Shown piece by piece: positions 1 through 7,636 of a stretch of DNA of 20,129 nucleotides (positions within the stretch are counted from its first letter, which is position 1; each line of letters starts with the position of its first letter). A model generated the notes under the pieces. It ran no database searches and was not told the DNA's origin. It saw only the letters and a program-made list of their open reading frames with translations. The position numbers were made by a program, and so were the translations under genes. The stretch is taken from NCBI GenBank assembly GCA_022600395.1, contig JAHZKM010000049.1, positions 1-20,129 of the forward strand, read 5' to 3'. The DNA is from Pseudomonadota bacterium (lineage in GTDB: Bacteria > Pseudomonadota > Gammaproteobacteria > PS1 > Pseudothioglobaceae).

Positions 1-119
1 ATATTGTAGAGTTGGCAGGTAAGAGTCAAAAAATTAATGATTTTTTAACTGCATTTAATGTAGAGCAAATCATAGAGGTTTCTAGAACGGGCGTGACCGG
101 CGTTTGTCAGAAAATATAA
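1..119 (+). CDS. ilvN: Acetolactate synthase small subunit, C-terminal end (partial)
   Basis: An open frame enters from the left edge (first complete codon at base 3) and encodes 38 residues before TAA at 117-119. The translation starts IVELAGKSQKIN and ends with SRTGVTGVCQKI, which resembles the C-terminus of the regulatory (small) subunit of acetohydroxyacid synthase. That subunit confers valine feedback control on the catalytic subunit, which makes acetolactate for Val, Leu and Ile synthesis. The ilvC gene starts 46 bases downstream on the same strand, the usual ilvB-ilvN-ilvC order, and this supports the call. Only the tail is visible, so its ACT domain cannot be checked. Confidence 0.85.
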   Translation, partial: IVELAGKSQKINDFLTAFNVEQIIEVSRTGVTGVCQKI

Positions 120-141
120 AGTTAAATAAATAGGCGTGTGA

Positions 142-1170
<1,029 letters not shown>

Positions 1171-1182
1171 GCATTCTTAAGT

Positions 1183-1208
1183 AAACGCCCAACTAAGTTG
1201 GGCGTTTT
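1183..1208 (+). terminator. Rho-independent terminator after ilvC
   Basis: There is a perfect 11-bp stem (1183-1193 with 1197-1207) around a 3-base loop. The GC-rich core is cgcccaac/gttgggcg, and the 3' arm runs into TTTT. It lies 12 bases after the ilvC stop and only 25 bases before the pssA start, so it should end most of the ilv transcript. Confidence 0.9.
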
Positions 1209-1233
1209 CATTTCTAAGGCGTAATAATTACTT

Positions 1234-1992
1234 ATGAAAAACAATAAAGCAAAAAGAGGCGTCTACCTTCTGCCTAACATTCTAACCACTTTTGGTTTGT
1301 TCTCGGGTTTCTTTGCGATTATCCTAGCCACCAAAGGTCAGTATGCTGAGGCGGCGATTGCCATTTTTGTGGCGATGTTATGGGATGGATTGGATGGGCG
1401 TGTCGCTAGACTCACTAACACTCAAAGCGAGTTCGGTGAGCAATATGACTCGATGGCTGATATGGTGTCATTTGGTGTGGCACCGGCTTTACTCATGTAT
1501 TTTTACTTATTTGAAGGTTTAGGCAAGATTGGCTGGATTGGTGCTTTTGTTTATGTTGCCGCTGGCTCACTGCGTCTAGCACGCTTTAATACGCAAATTG
1601 GCGTACAAGATAAGCGTTATTTTCAGGGTTTGCCTTCACCAGCAGCGGCAGCACTTATTGCAGGCTTGGTCTGGACCAAAGAAATGATGGGTCCTAGTGT
1701 TTATGATGAACAATATTTGGTTGCTGGTGCGTGGTTTATTTTGGTTTCTGCAGGTATATTAATGGTCAGTAATATTCGTTATTACAGCTTTAAAGAGATT
1801 AACCTTAAAGGTAGATCTTCTTTTAAATTATTACTGCTGGCCACACTCATCATGATTGTTGTTTTGTTGTGGCCTAGCGCTATTTTGTTTATCTTTTTCT
1901 TTGTTTATGCGTTATCTGGGTTGGTATTAACTACCATTGAAGTGAGAAACAAACGTGCTTTGAAAAAACAGTCTAAGACAAGCTTAAAATAA
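1234..1992 (+). CDS. pssA: CDP-diacylglycerol--serine O-phosphatidyltransferase
   Basis: This is a membrane enzyme that makes phosphatidylserine, the precursor of phosphatidylethanolamine, from CDP-diacylglycerol and serine. The protein has 252 residues and several hydrophobic segments. It carries the complete CDP-alcohol phosphotransferase signature DG-x2-AR-x8-G-x3-D-x3-D, as D54 G55, A58 R59, G68, D72 and D76. The length and opening (RGVYLLPNILTTFGLFSGF) match the integral-membrane type II synthase, not the peripheral E. coli enzyme. It sits between ilvC and leuA, an arrangement known from other proteobacteria. The ATG has only a weak ribosome site (TAAGGCG, ~10 bases upstream). It follows a strong terminator closely, so its promoter must lie inside ilvC or in the short gap, or it depends on readthrough. 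Confidence 0.95.
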   Translation: MKNNKAKRGVYLLPNILTTFGLFSGFFAIILATKGQYAEAAIAIFVAMLWDGLDGRVARLTNTQSEFGEQYDSMADMVSFGVAPALLMYFYLFEGLGKIGWIGAFVYVAAGSLRLARFNTQIGVQDKRYFQGLPSPAAAALIAGLVWTKEMMGPSVYDEQYLVAGAWFILVSAGILMVSNIRYYSFKEINLKGRSSFKLLLLATLIMIVVLLWPSAILFIFFFVYALSGLVLTTIEVRNKRALKKQSKTSLK

Positions 1993-1994
1993 CT

Positions 1995-2000
1995 TATAAT
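1995..2000 (+). promoter_or_regulatory. Candidate -10 box of the leuA leader
   Basis: A perfect TATAAT sits three bases after the pssA stop. No good -35 hexamer lies 16-18 bases upstream; a TTGAAA at 1960-1965 is too far away. If used, transcription would begin near 2007, almost at the ATG of the short leader reading frame. The call rests on one hexamer in AT-rich DNA. Confidence 0.35.
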
Positions 2001-2007
2001 TAGAATT

Positions 2008-2073
2008 ATGAATCATTTGACTTGTTATTCTTTTCAGGCCTACTTCGTAGACTTACAACGATTACTGCCGTAG
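2008..2073 (+). CDS. Putative leucine leader peptide upstream of leuA (21 codons)
   Basis: A short frame ATG...TAG encodes 21 residues, MNHLTCYSFQAYFVDLQRLL plus a final Pro. Four residues are leucine (4, 16, 19, 20), three of them in the last six codons. The Leu-Pro-stop end overlaps a small hairpin, CTGCC/GGCAG (2065-2069 with 2074-2078). The frame lies 80 bases before leuA in an otherwise gene-free leader and has no visible Shine-Dalgarno, so it would have to be translated as a leaderless or nearly leaderless message from the TATAAT at 1995. Leader peptides rich in the end-product amino acid are well known before leu operons. That this is one is inference. I found no terminator hairpin with a U-run, so classical transcription attenuation is not evident. 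Confidence 0.4.
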   Translation: MNHLTCYSFQAYFVDLQRLLP

Positions 2074-2091
2074 GGCAGATATTAACTCGTA

Positions 2092-2106
2092 TAGCTTTTA
2101 AAGCTA
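2092..2106 (+). promoter_or_regulatory. Small hairpin in the leuA leader
   Basis: The sequence tagctt-tta-aagcta forms a 6-bp stem with a 3-base loop between the leader frame and leuA. No T-run follows, so it is not a terminator. It could be part of a regulatory fold but is weak alone. Confidence 0.25.
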
Positions 2107-2153
2107 ATCAACAAACAGTAGAAATAGAAAAAACATGAAAAAAGGAGACTTGA

Positions 2154-3686
2154 ATGTCCGATAAATTAATTATTTTTGATACAACTTTGCGTGATGGGGA
2201 ACAATCACCTGGTGCATCAATGACTAAAGATGAAAAAGTTCGTATTGCTAAAGTGTTAGAAAAAATGCGAGTTGATGTTATTGAAGCAGGTTTTGCTATT
2301 GCCTCGCCAGGTGATTTTGAAGCTGTTCAAGCGGTTGCCAATGTAGTTAAAGATTCAACAATTTGTTCATTGGCAAGAGCATTAGACAAAGATATTGAAC
2401 GTGCTGGAGAGGCGCTTAAGAAAGCCAATTCTGCTCGAATTCACACCTTTATTGCAACTAGTGACATTCATATGAAAATGAAGTTGCAAATGACGCCTGA
2501 TCAAGTTGTTGAACAGGCTGTTAGAGCGGTTAAGCGTGCGAGGCAATATACTGATGATGTTGAATTTTCCCCTGAAGATGCGGGTCGTTCCGATGAAGAT
2601 TTTTTGTGCCGTGTAATTGAAAAAGCAATTGCTGCTGGTGCAACAACTATTAACATTCCAGATACTGTAGGTTACAATATTCCCCATCAATTTGGCAGGA
2701 CTATGAAATCATTGATTGAACGTATTCCTAATTCAGACAAAGCGATATTTTCAGCGCATTGCCATAATGATTTGGGCTTGGCGGTGGCTAATTCGCTTTC
2801 AGCTGTATTAAACGGCGCTAGACAAGTTGAATGTACAATTAATGGATTAGGTGAGCGTGCTGGTAATACCGCTTTAGAGGAAGTGGTTATGGCTGTGCGT
2901 ACTCGTCAAGATGAATTTTCGTGTGATACTAATATCGACACAACGCAAATTTTGTCTGCTTCTCGATTAGTCTCTTCTGTGACTGGATTTATTGTCCAAC
3001 CTAATAAAGCTATTGTGGGTGTTAACGCCTTTGCTCATGAGGCAGGTATTCATCAAGATGGTGTTTTGAAGCATCGTGAAACTTATGAAATCATGCGCGC
3101 AGAAGATGTAGGTTGGAATGCCAATCAGCTGGTTTTGGGTAAGCATTCTGGACGCAATGCCTTTAAGGCTAGGTTGATTGAGCTAGGAGTGGAGTTTGAT
3201 TCAGAGGAAAGCTTGAATGATGCCTTTAGACGCTTTAAAGAGCTGGCTGATAAGAAGCATGAGATTTTTGATGAAGATCTGCAGGCTCTAGTATCAGAAG
3301 CCCAAGTTGTTGAAAGCGAACATATTAAATTAATCTCATTAAAAGTTGCTTGCGAAACTGGCGAGAAGAATCAAGCAACCGTTGTTTTGTCAATTGATGG
3401 CAATGAAAAAAGCATGACTGCAGAAACATCTGGCTCTGTTGATGCGACCTTTAGTGCCATTAATAAATTACTTGATATGCAGGTTAATCTCCAGTTATAT
3501 TCAGTCACTAATGTTACCCAAGGTACAGATTCATTAGGTGAGGTTAATGTGCGTTTAGAGCATAATGGTAAGATTATTAATGGCCAGGGTTCAGATACAG
3601 ATATTGTGATTGCTAGTGCTAAAGCTTATGTTCATGCACTTAATAAAGTGCTGGCAAATACTGATAGAGCGCATCCCCAAATCTAG
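2154..3686 (+). CDS. leuA: 2-isopropylmalate synthase
   Basis: This enzyme condenses acetyl-CoA with 2-oxoisovalerate, the committed step of leucine synthesis. The protein has 510 residues, the normal length for the proteobacterial enzyme. The HMGL-like TIM barrel begins with [15 protein letters not shown] (D9, R13, D14). The metal-binding HxH is H202/H204 in [10 protein letters not shown] glycine-rich segment (NGLGERAGN) and the linker motif [10 protein letters not shown] follow. The last ~120 residues form the LeuA regulatory domain that senses leucine, so feedback inhibition is expected from the family. The start is well supported: AAAGGAG at 2141-2147, six bases before ATG. The stop TAG shares one base with the GTG start of the next gene. 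Confidence 0.97.
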   Translation: MSDKLIIFDTTLRDGEQSPGASMTKDEKVRIAKVLEKMRVDVIEAGFAIASPGDFEAVQAVANVVKDSTICSLARALDKDIERAGEALKKANSARIHTFIATSDIHMKMKLQMTPDQVVEQAVRAVKRARQYTDDVEFSPEDAGRSDEDFLCRVIEKAIAAGATTINIPDTVGYNIPHQFGRTMKSLIERIPNSDKAIFSAHCHNDLGLAVANSLSAVLNGARQVECTINGLGERAGNTALEEVVMAVRTRQDEFSCDTNIDTTQILSASRLVSSVTGFIVQPNKAIVGVNAFAHEAGIHQDGVLKHRETYEIMRAEDVGWNANQLVLGKHSGRNAFKARLIELGVEFDSEESLNDAFRRFKELADKKHEIFDEDLQALVSEAQVVESEHIKLISLKVACETGEKNQATVVLSIDGNEKSMTAETSGSVDATFSAINKLLDMQVNLQLYSVTNVTQGTDSLGEVNVRLEHNGKIINGQGSDTDIVIASAKAYVHALNKVLANTDRAHPQI

Positions 3687-4102
3687 TGTCAGCCCTTCGG
3701 TCTTATTATCTAACAACATTAGGCATTGATGAGTATCTGTATCATGATAAAAATACAGAGGATTTAGCACTTCAGACAATCAAAGTTCGATGCTTAGTGG
3801 TTGAAACTGAGTGTGCTGAATCAGTCCAACATTCAGCTTCAGCGCAAGAGTTTTTATATACAATGCTTTTGGCTATTGGTCTTGATAAAAAAGATATTAT
3901 ATGTATTCAATCTGGTGCTAATCAAATATTACAAGACATTGGTAAGTATTATCCTGAAGTCATTTTGGTAATGGATGGTCGTATTTCACCTGCTAATAAC
4001 AAGATGTTTACGATACCACATCCTAGTGACATTTTAAAAAATGAAGCACTTAAGCGAGTGGCTTGGGAAGTTTTAAAACAGGTGAAAGCATGTCTGCAGT
4101 AG
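3686..4102 (+). CDS. holD: DNA polymerase III psi subunit-like protein
   Basis: The 138-residue protein resembles HolD (psi), which links the clamp loader to SSB through the chi subunit. Supporting features are the N-terminal pattern [12 protein letters not shown], a central hydrophobic stretch [11 protein letters not shown], a strand VILVMDG, and a C-terminal [17 protein letters not shown] like the end of the uracil-DNA-glycosylase-type fold that psi adopts. HolD proteins diverge strongly, so the assignment is by pattern only; a UDG-fold protein of another role is the alternative. It starts with GTG at 3686-3688, overlapping the leuA TAG by one base (TAGTG), so translation is probably coupled to leuA. 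Its 3' end overlaps queH by 13 bases. Confidence 0.6.
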   Translation: MSALRSYYLTTLGIDEYLYHDKNTEDLALQTIKVRCLVVETECAESVQHSASAQEFLYTMLLAIGLDKKDIICIQSGANQILQDIGKYYPEVILVMDGRISPANNKMFTIPHPSDILKNEALKRVAWEVLKQVKACLQ

Positions 4103-4782
4103 ATTATAGTTTAGATGGTTTTAAACGTCCAAAATTGCAAACCCCAAATGGTGAGAAAAAACTACTTATGCATTCTTGTTGTGCACCATGTGCAGGTGAG
4201 ATTATGGAAGCGTTAGTCGCTTCTGATATCGAAACAACTATCTTTTTTTATAATCCAAATATTCATCCTCAGGAAGAGTATTTATTGCGCAAAGAAGAAA
4301 ATATTCGTTTTGCACAAAAACTTGGCATGCCTTTTATCGATGCAGATTACGACAAAGATAACTGGTTTGATCGTATTAAAGGACAAGAGGATGAGCCAGA
4401 GCGTGGAGTAAGATGTACAACTTGTTTTGATATGAGATTTGAAAGAACCGCGCAGTACGCTCAAGCGCATGGATTTGATTTAATCTCTTCGACATTAGGA
4501 ATTTCCCGCTGGAAAGATATGGGGCAGATTAATGGCTGCGGCACTCGAGCAGCCAACCCTTATCCTAATATTACATACTGGGATTTTAATTGGCGTAAGA
4601 AGGGCGGCTCATCTAGAATGTTGGAATTATCAAAACGTGAAGCGTTTTATCAGCAAGAATATTGCGGTTGTGTTTATTCTTTAAGAGACACTAATCGTTG
4701 GCGCACGTCACGCGGTCGAGAAAAAATTGAACGTGGAGTGAAGTTTTATCAAGCTGCCATGAAAAGCTTAGATAATAAATAA
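4090..4782 (+). CDS. queH: Epoxyqueuosine reductase QueH
   Basis: QueH (formerly DUF208) performs the last step of queuosine synthesis, reducing epoxyqueuosine to queuosine in the tRNA anticodon wobble position. The ATG at 4090, preceded by AGGTGA, gives 230 residues; a longer in-frame extension to 4063 lacks a ribosome site and would run deep into the upstream gene. The family cysteines are present: C30, C31 and C34 in HSCCAPC, C109 and C112 in RCTTC, and C192 and C194 in YCGC. Family members bind an iron-sulfur cluster through conserved cysteines. The gene overlaps the psi-like gene by 13 bases and ends four bases from the converging argF stop, with no terminator visible between them. Confidence 0.93.
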   Translation: MSAVDYSLDGFKRPKLQTPNGEKKLLMHSCCAPCAGEIMEALVASDIETTIFFYNPNIHPQEEYLLRKEENIRFAQKLGMPFIDADYDKDNWFDRIKGQEDEPERGVRCTTCFDMRFERTAQYAQAHGFDLISSTLGISRWKDMGQINGCGTRAANPYPNITYWDFNWRKKGGSSRMLELSKREAFYQQEYCGCVYSLRDTNRWRTSRGREKIERGVKFYQAAMKSLDNK

Positions 4783-4786
4783 CTTC

Positions 4787-5683
4787 TTAATCCAATAAAT
4801 AGAGTAATAAAGCTTTTTGGGCGTGTAAACGATTCTCTGCCTCATCCCATACCAAACTTTGCTTGCCATCAATCACTTCGCTAGCCACTTCTTCCCCACG
4901 ATGAGCAGGTAAACAGTGCATAAAACTAGCATCAGTTTTGGCATTTTTCATTAAATTTTGGTCAACTTGAAATTCCTTAAAGGCAATTTCTCGCTTCTTT
5001 TGTTCTGCCTCTTGCCCCATAGAGGCCCAAACATCGGTAACTACTAAATCGGCTTGATTACAAGCTTCACTAGCTTGATTAAATAAAGAGATGTGTTCAG
5101 CATAGTTATCAATAAATATTTGTTCAGGTTCATAACCTATAGGTGTGGCAATATTAAGCTTAAAGTCAAAAGCTTTTGCCGCTTGCATATAAGTATGACA
5201 CATATTATTACCATCGCCAATCCAAGCAACTGTCTTTCCTTGAATTGAGCCTTTGTGCTCTTTATAAGTCATCATATCAGCTAAAAGTTGACATGGATGA
5301 GATTCATCACTCAGCGCATTGATAATTGGTACAGAGCCTTTATTAGCAAAGGTTTTCATGTCATCATGAGAAGAAACTCTCATCATAATTACATCAACCA
5401 TAGAGCTAATTACAATTGCTGTATCTTTTGTGGGTTCGCCTCGACCTAACTGAATATCACGATCAGATAAAAAAAGAGCATGTCCTCCTAATTGAGTCAT
5501 TCCCGCTTCAAAAGAAACGCGAGTACGTGTAGAGGATTTGTCAAAAATCATAGCTAACGTTTTATTTTTTAGTTGTTGATTAACTATGCCCTCTTTATAT
5601 TGTTTTTTCAAGGTAATAGCATTGTCAACAATGCTTGTTAAATCTTGGTTTGATAAGTCGTCTAAATTAATAAAATGTTTCAT
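4787..5683 (-). CDS. argF: Ornithine carbamoyltransferase
   Basis: This enzyme makes citrulline from ornithine and carbamoyl phosphate in arginine synthesis. The 298-residue protein starts at ATG 5683 with a GGAG site upstream. The carbamoyl-phosphate loop STRTR is at residues 51-55. It is followed by HPCQLLADMMT and the ornithine-loop motif MHCLPAHRGEE near the C-terminus. All are hallmarks of anabolic OTCs. It lies 22 bases downstream of argD on the same strand, so the two form an argD-argF operon. Argininosuccinate synthase and lyase are not in the window. Confidence 0.96.
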   Translation of the reverse strand: MKHFINLDDLSNQDLTSIVDNAITLKKQYKEGIVNQQLKNKTLAMIFDKSSTRTRVSFEAGMTQLGGHALFLSDRDIQLGRGEPTKDTAIVISSMVDVIMMRVSSHDDMKTFANKGSVPIINALSDESHPCQLLADMMTYKEHKGSIQGKTVAWIGDGNNMCHTYMQAAKAFDFKLNIATPIGYEPEQIFIDNYAEHISLFNQASEACNQADLVVTDVWASMGQEAEQKKREIAFKEFQVDQNLMKNAKTDASFMHCLPAHRGEEVASEVIDGKQSLVWDEAENRLHAQKALLLYLLD

Positions 5684-5705
5684 TACACTTCTCCATCTTC
5701 ATCCG

Positions 5706-6863
5706 CTAAAGTTCTTTAACTAATTGACAAATTGTATCAACTATTTTATTTGCCTGCTCTTTATTGATAATAAGGGGCGGAAGAAGTCGAATAGTTCGCC
5801 CTGTAATATTTATTAATATTTTTTTATCTAGTGCTTGTTGTAATAACTGTGAACAGTCCTTATTTAGCTCAATGCCGATCATTAGGCCTTTTGAGCGTAT
5901 CTGTAAAACACTATCAACATTCTTTAACTGATCAGTAAACCGGGCGGTAATGTAGTCACTCATTAAGTTAACATTGTGCAAAATATTATCCTGAATGATT
6001 ATATCTAGCACTTCTAAAGCCACGCGACAAACTAGCGGGTTACCACCAAAAGTAGAACCATGGGTACCTGGTGTTAATAATTTGGCTGCTTTGCCTTTAG
6101 CAAGACAAGCGCCAATTGGAACACCGTTGCCTAAACCTTTAGCAAGGGTAAGAACATCAGGCGTAATTTGATTGTATTGATGTGCAAACATTTTGCCTGT
6201 TCGAGCGATTCCAGTTTGCACTTCATCAAGAATTAGCAGCCAGTTATTTTTATGGCAAATGTCTTGAACTTGGTTTAAATAGTTATCATCAGGTACAATT
6301 ACACCGCTTTCACCTTGAATAGGCTCAAGCATGACAGCGCTAATTTGAGGGTTATTCTCATAAGCTTGAATGGCCTCAATATCATTAAAATTAATATGAA
6401 TAAATTCACTGACTAAAGGGGAAAACCCTGCCTGAACTTTTGAATTGCCCGTAGCTGATAAGGTCGCCATTGTACGACCATGAAAACCTTGCTTAGCAGT
6501 TAAAATGATAGGATTGTCAATTTGATTCGCATGCGCATGTAGACGAGTAATTTTTATGGCTGCTTCGTTAGCTTCAGCACCAGAATTACAAAAAAATGCA
6601 CCATCCATGTTAGCAAGTTTGCATAGTGTTTCAGCTAGTGTTTCTTGATGTTGTATTTGGTACCAATTGCTAGTATGGAGTAGTTTTTGAGATTGTGATT
6701 GAATCACTTTAGAAATTTTAGGGTGAGCATGACCAAGGCCAGTGACAGCAACGCCACTTAATGCATCTAAGTAAATATCACCTTTGTCGTCAATTAAATT
6801 GCAACCATCACCTTTAACAAAGGTCACAGCAAGTGGTGCATAGTTTGGCATTAAATAAGACAT
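5706..6863 (-). CDS. argD: Acetylornithine aminotransferase
   Basis: This PLP-dependent class III aminotransferase makes N-acetylornithine from its semialdehyde in arginine synthesis; many family members also act in the lysine pathway. I start it at ATG 6863 (MSYLMPNYAPL, 385 residues), which has AAAGGAAA just upstream. The longer open frame to 6914 would translate through a terminator hairpin. The PLP lysine is K242 in LAKGLGNG. D213 and E214 lie in ILDEVQTG, and the GSG-like phosphate-binding segment is FCNSGAEANE (91-100). It is the first gene of the argD-argF pair. Very little promoter space separates it from the hairpin at 6879-6907. Confidence 0.95.
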   Translation of the reverse strand: MSYLMPNYAPLAVTFVKGDGCNLIDDKGDIYLDALSGVAVTGLGHAHPKISKVIQSQSQKLLHTSNWYQIQHQETLAETLCKLANMDGAFFCNSGAEANEAAIKITRLHAHANQIDNPIILTAKQGFHGRTMATLSATGNSKVQAGFSPLVSEFIHINFNDIEAIQAYENNPQISAVMLEPIQGESGVIVPDDNYLNQVQDICHKNNWLLILDEVQTGIARTGKMFAHQYNQITPDVLTLAKGLGNGVPIGACLAKGKAAKLLTPGTHGSTFGGNPLVCRVALEVLDIIIQDNILHNVNLMSDYITARFTDQLKNVDSVLQIRSKGLMIGIELNKDCSQLLQQALDKKILINITGRTIRLLPPLIINKEQANKIVDTICQLVKEL

Positions 6864-6878
6864 AATAATTTCCTTTTT

Positions 6879-6907
6879 AAAACAAAAAAGCCCCAAATGG
6901 GGCTTTT
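6879..6907 (-). terminator. Rho-independent terminator of the 67-aa gene, directly before argD
   Basis: Read on the minus strand, there is a perfect 9-bp stem aaaagcccc/ggggctttt with a 4-base loop (6886-6907), followed by TT, G and TTTT. It lies about 20 bases after the stop of the upstream small gene and only about 15 bases before the argD ATG. It is therefore either the end of the small-gene transcript or a control element in the argD leader. Confidence 0.85.
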
Positions 6908-6928
6908 GTACCAATCAAAAAATTTAAA

Positions 6929-7132
6929 TTAAGACTGGTATTGAAGTGGCGGAGCCATTTGACTATCAACTTCTGCTAGATCTTTTTTGTAGTTTTCATA
7001 AAAAGAGCCTGCTGGTGGGTTAATCCATTCTTCATATGAAAAACCATTTTCAGCTGTGTGTATTTTAAAAGTTTCTTGTAAGGCAATTTTCTTTGCACTT
7101 AATTCATTAGCTTGTTGACTCATTGCGTCCAT
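6929..7132 (-). CDS. Small protein of unknown function (67 aa)
   Basis: I do not recognise this family. The 67-residue protein is hydrophilic and acidic, with no signal peptide, membrane segment or cysteine. The N-terminal half (residues 2-25) is polar and Gln/Glu/Lys-rich and could form a helix. The C-terminal half contains aromatic-rich GFSYEEWINPPAGSFYENY and ends PPLQYQS. The gene is probably real: CAGGAG lies six bases before ATG 7132, a near-consensus promoter lies at 7170-7197, and an intrinsic terminator follows at 6879-6907. A second in-frame ATG (codon 4) is a less likely start. Its own promoter and terminator suggest a single-gene transcript, although readthrough into argD is possible. 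Confidence 0.75.
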   Translation of the reverse strand: MDAMSQQANELSAKKIALQETFKIHTAENGFSYEEWINPPAGSFYENYKKDLAEVDSQMAPPLQYQS

Positions 7133-7169
7133 CTTAATCTCCTGAATATTTAAATAAGTAAAAGATATT

Positions 7170-7197
7170 ATTATATACGCAAAAGAGCTTTTGTGAA
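7170..7197 (-). promoter_or_regulatory. Sigma70-type promoter of the 67-aa gene
   Basis: On the minus strand, TTCACA (7197-7192, five of six consensus bases) is separated by 16 bases from a perfect TATAAT (7175-7170). This predicts a start near 7163 and a ~30-base leader. The spacer holds an inverted repeat, caaaag-ag-cttttg (7180-7193), which touches the -35 box and could be an operator. Confidence 0.65.
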
Positions 7198-7236
7198 CGT
7201 TTTTATTTGTTTAAAAAACTGATAAATAGGCCAACA

Positions 7237-7265
7237 TTAGCAAGAAAGTTGTGCCACAATATAAT
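7237..7265 (+). promoter_or_regulatory. Sigma70-type promoter of hpf
   Basis: TTAGCA (7237-7242, four of six) is followed 17 bases later by a perfect TATAAT (7260-7265). This predicts a start near 7272, about 23 bases before the hpf ATG. It would serve hpf and probably mgtE and the pseudouridine synthase gene downstream. Confidence 0.55.
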
Positions 7266-7294
7266 TGCATTTTATAACTAATAAAGGAGCATGT

Positions 7295-7591
7295 ATGCAA
7301 TTAAACATTTCTGGCCATCACCTTGATATCACTGATGCTATCAAGCAACACTCTGAAGAAAAGCTTGCTAAAATTAAACATCACTTTGACCATGTGATTA
7401 ATGTTAATATGATTTTAGGCATTGAAAAGGATACTCAAAAAGCCGAAGCCACTCTTCATGTTAGCGGGGCGGATTTATTTGCCAAAGCTGAGAGTGACGA
7501 TATGTACGTATCGATTGACAAGATGGTTAATAAGCTTGATGCTCAAATTAGAAAGCATAAAGAGAAATTAAACGATCATAGAAAAAACTAA
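7295..7591 (+). CDS. hpf: Ribosome hibernation-promoting factor, short form
   Basis: Short HPF/YfiA-type proteins bind the small-subunit decoding channel and promote inactive 100S ribosome dimers in starved cells. The protein has 98 residues when started at ATG 7295, which follows AAAGGAG (7283-7289) by five bases; an out-of-frame ATG at 7291 and an in-frame upstream TTG at 7265 are less fitting. The opening MQLNISGHHLDITDAI and the segment KAEATLHVSGADLFA are typical of the family. The C-terminus KHKEKLNDHRKN is the basic end seen in short forms, and no long-form dimerisation domain is present. The usual rpoN/ptsN neighbours are absent; mgtE follows after 45 bases. Confidence 0.92.
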   Translation: MQLNISGHHLDITDAIKQHSEEKLAKIKHHFDHVINVNMILGIEKDTQKAEATLHVSGADLFAKAESDDMYVSIDKMVNKLDAQIRKHKEKLNDHRKN

Positions 7592-7636
7592 AAAAACATC
7601 AATTTAATGATGTAATTTACGAGGAATATAAAACCA

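Noticed and set aside
2382..2690. 102-codon antisense open frame inside leuA
   Set aside because: It mirrors a fully supported enzyme gene, has no ribosome site and gives a non-family, low-complexity-like protein; the same holds for other long antisense frames within aceE, mgtE and rimB-rimK.
4063..4089. Upstream start for queH at 4063
   Set aside because: No ribosome site precedes it, and the ATG at 4090 follows AGGTGA at good spacing and gives the normal family length.
6864..6914. N-terminal extension of argD starting at 6914
   Set aside because: It would translate through the terminator hairpin, adds residues unlike the family, and the ATG at 6863 has a good ribosome site.
7239..7256. 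Sigma54-like TGGCAC ... TTGCT on the minus strand upstream of the 67-aa gene
   Set aside because: The two blocks are separated by seven bases rather than five, so the -24/-12 spacing is wrong, and a good sigma70 promoter lies closer to the gene.
7592..7636. M-box-type Mg2+ riboswitch before mgtE
   Set aside because: Only 45 bases separate hpf and mgtE, far too short for that riboswitch; the small hairpin acatca/tgatgt there is weak.
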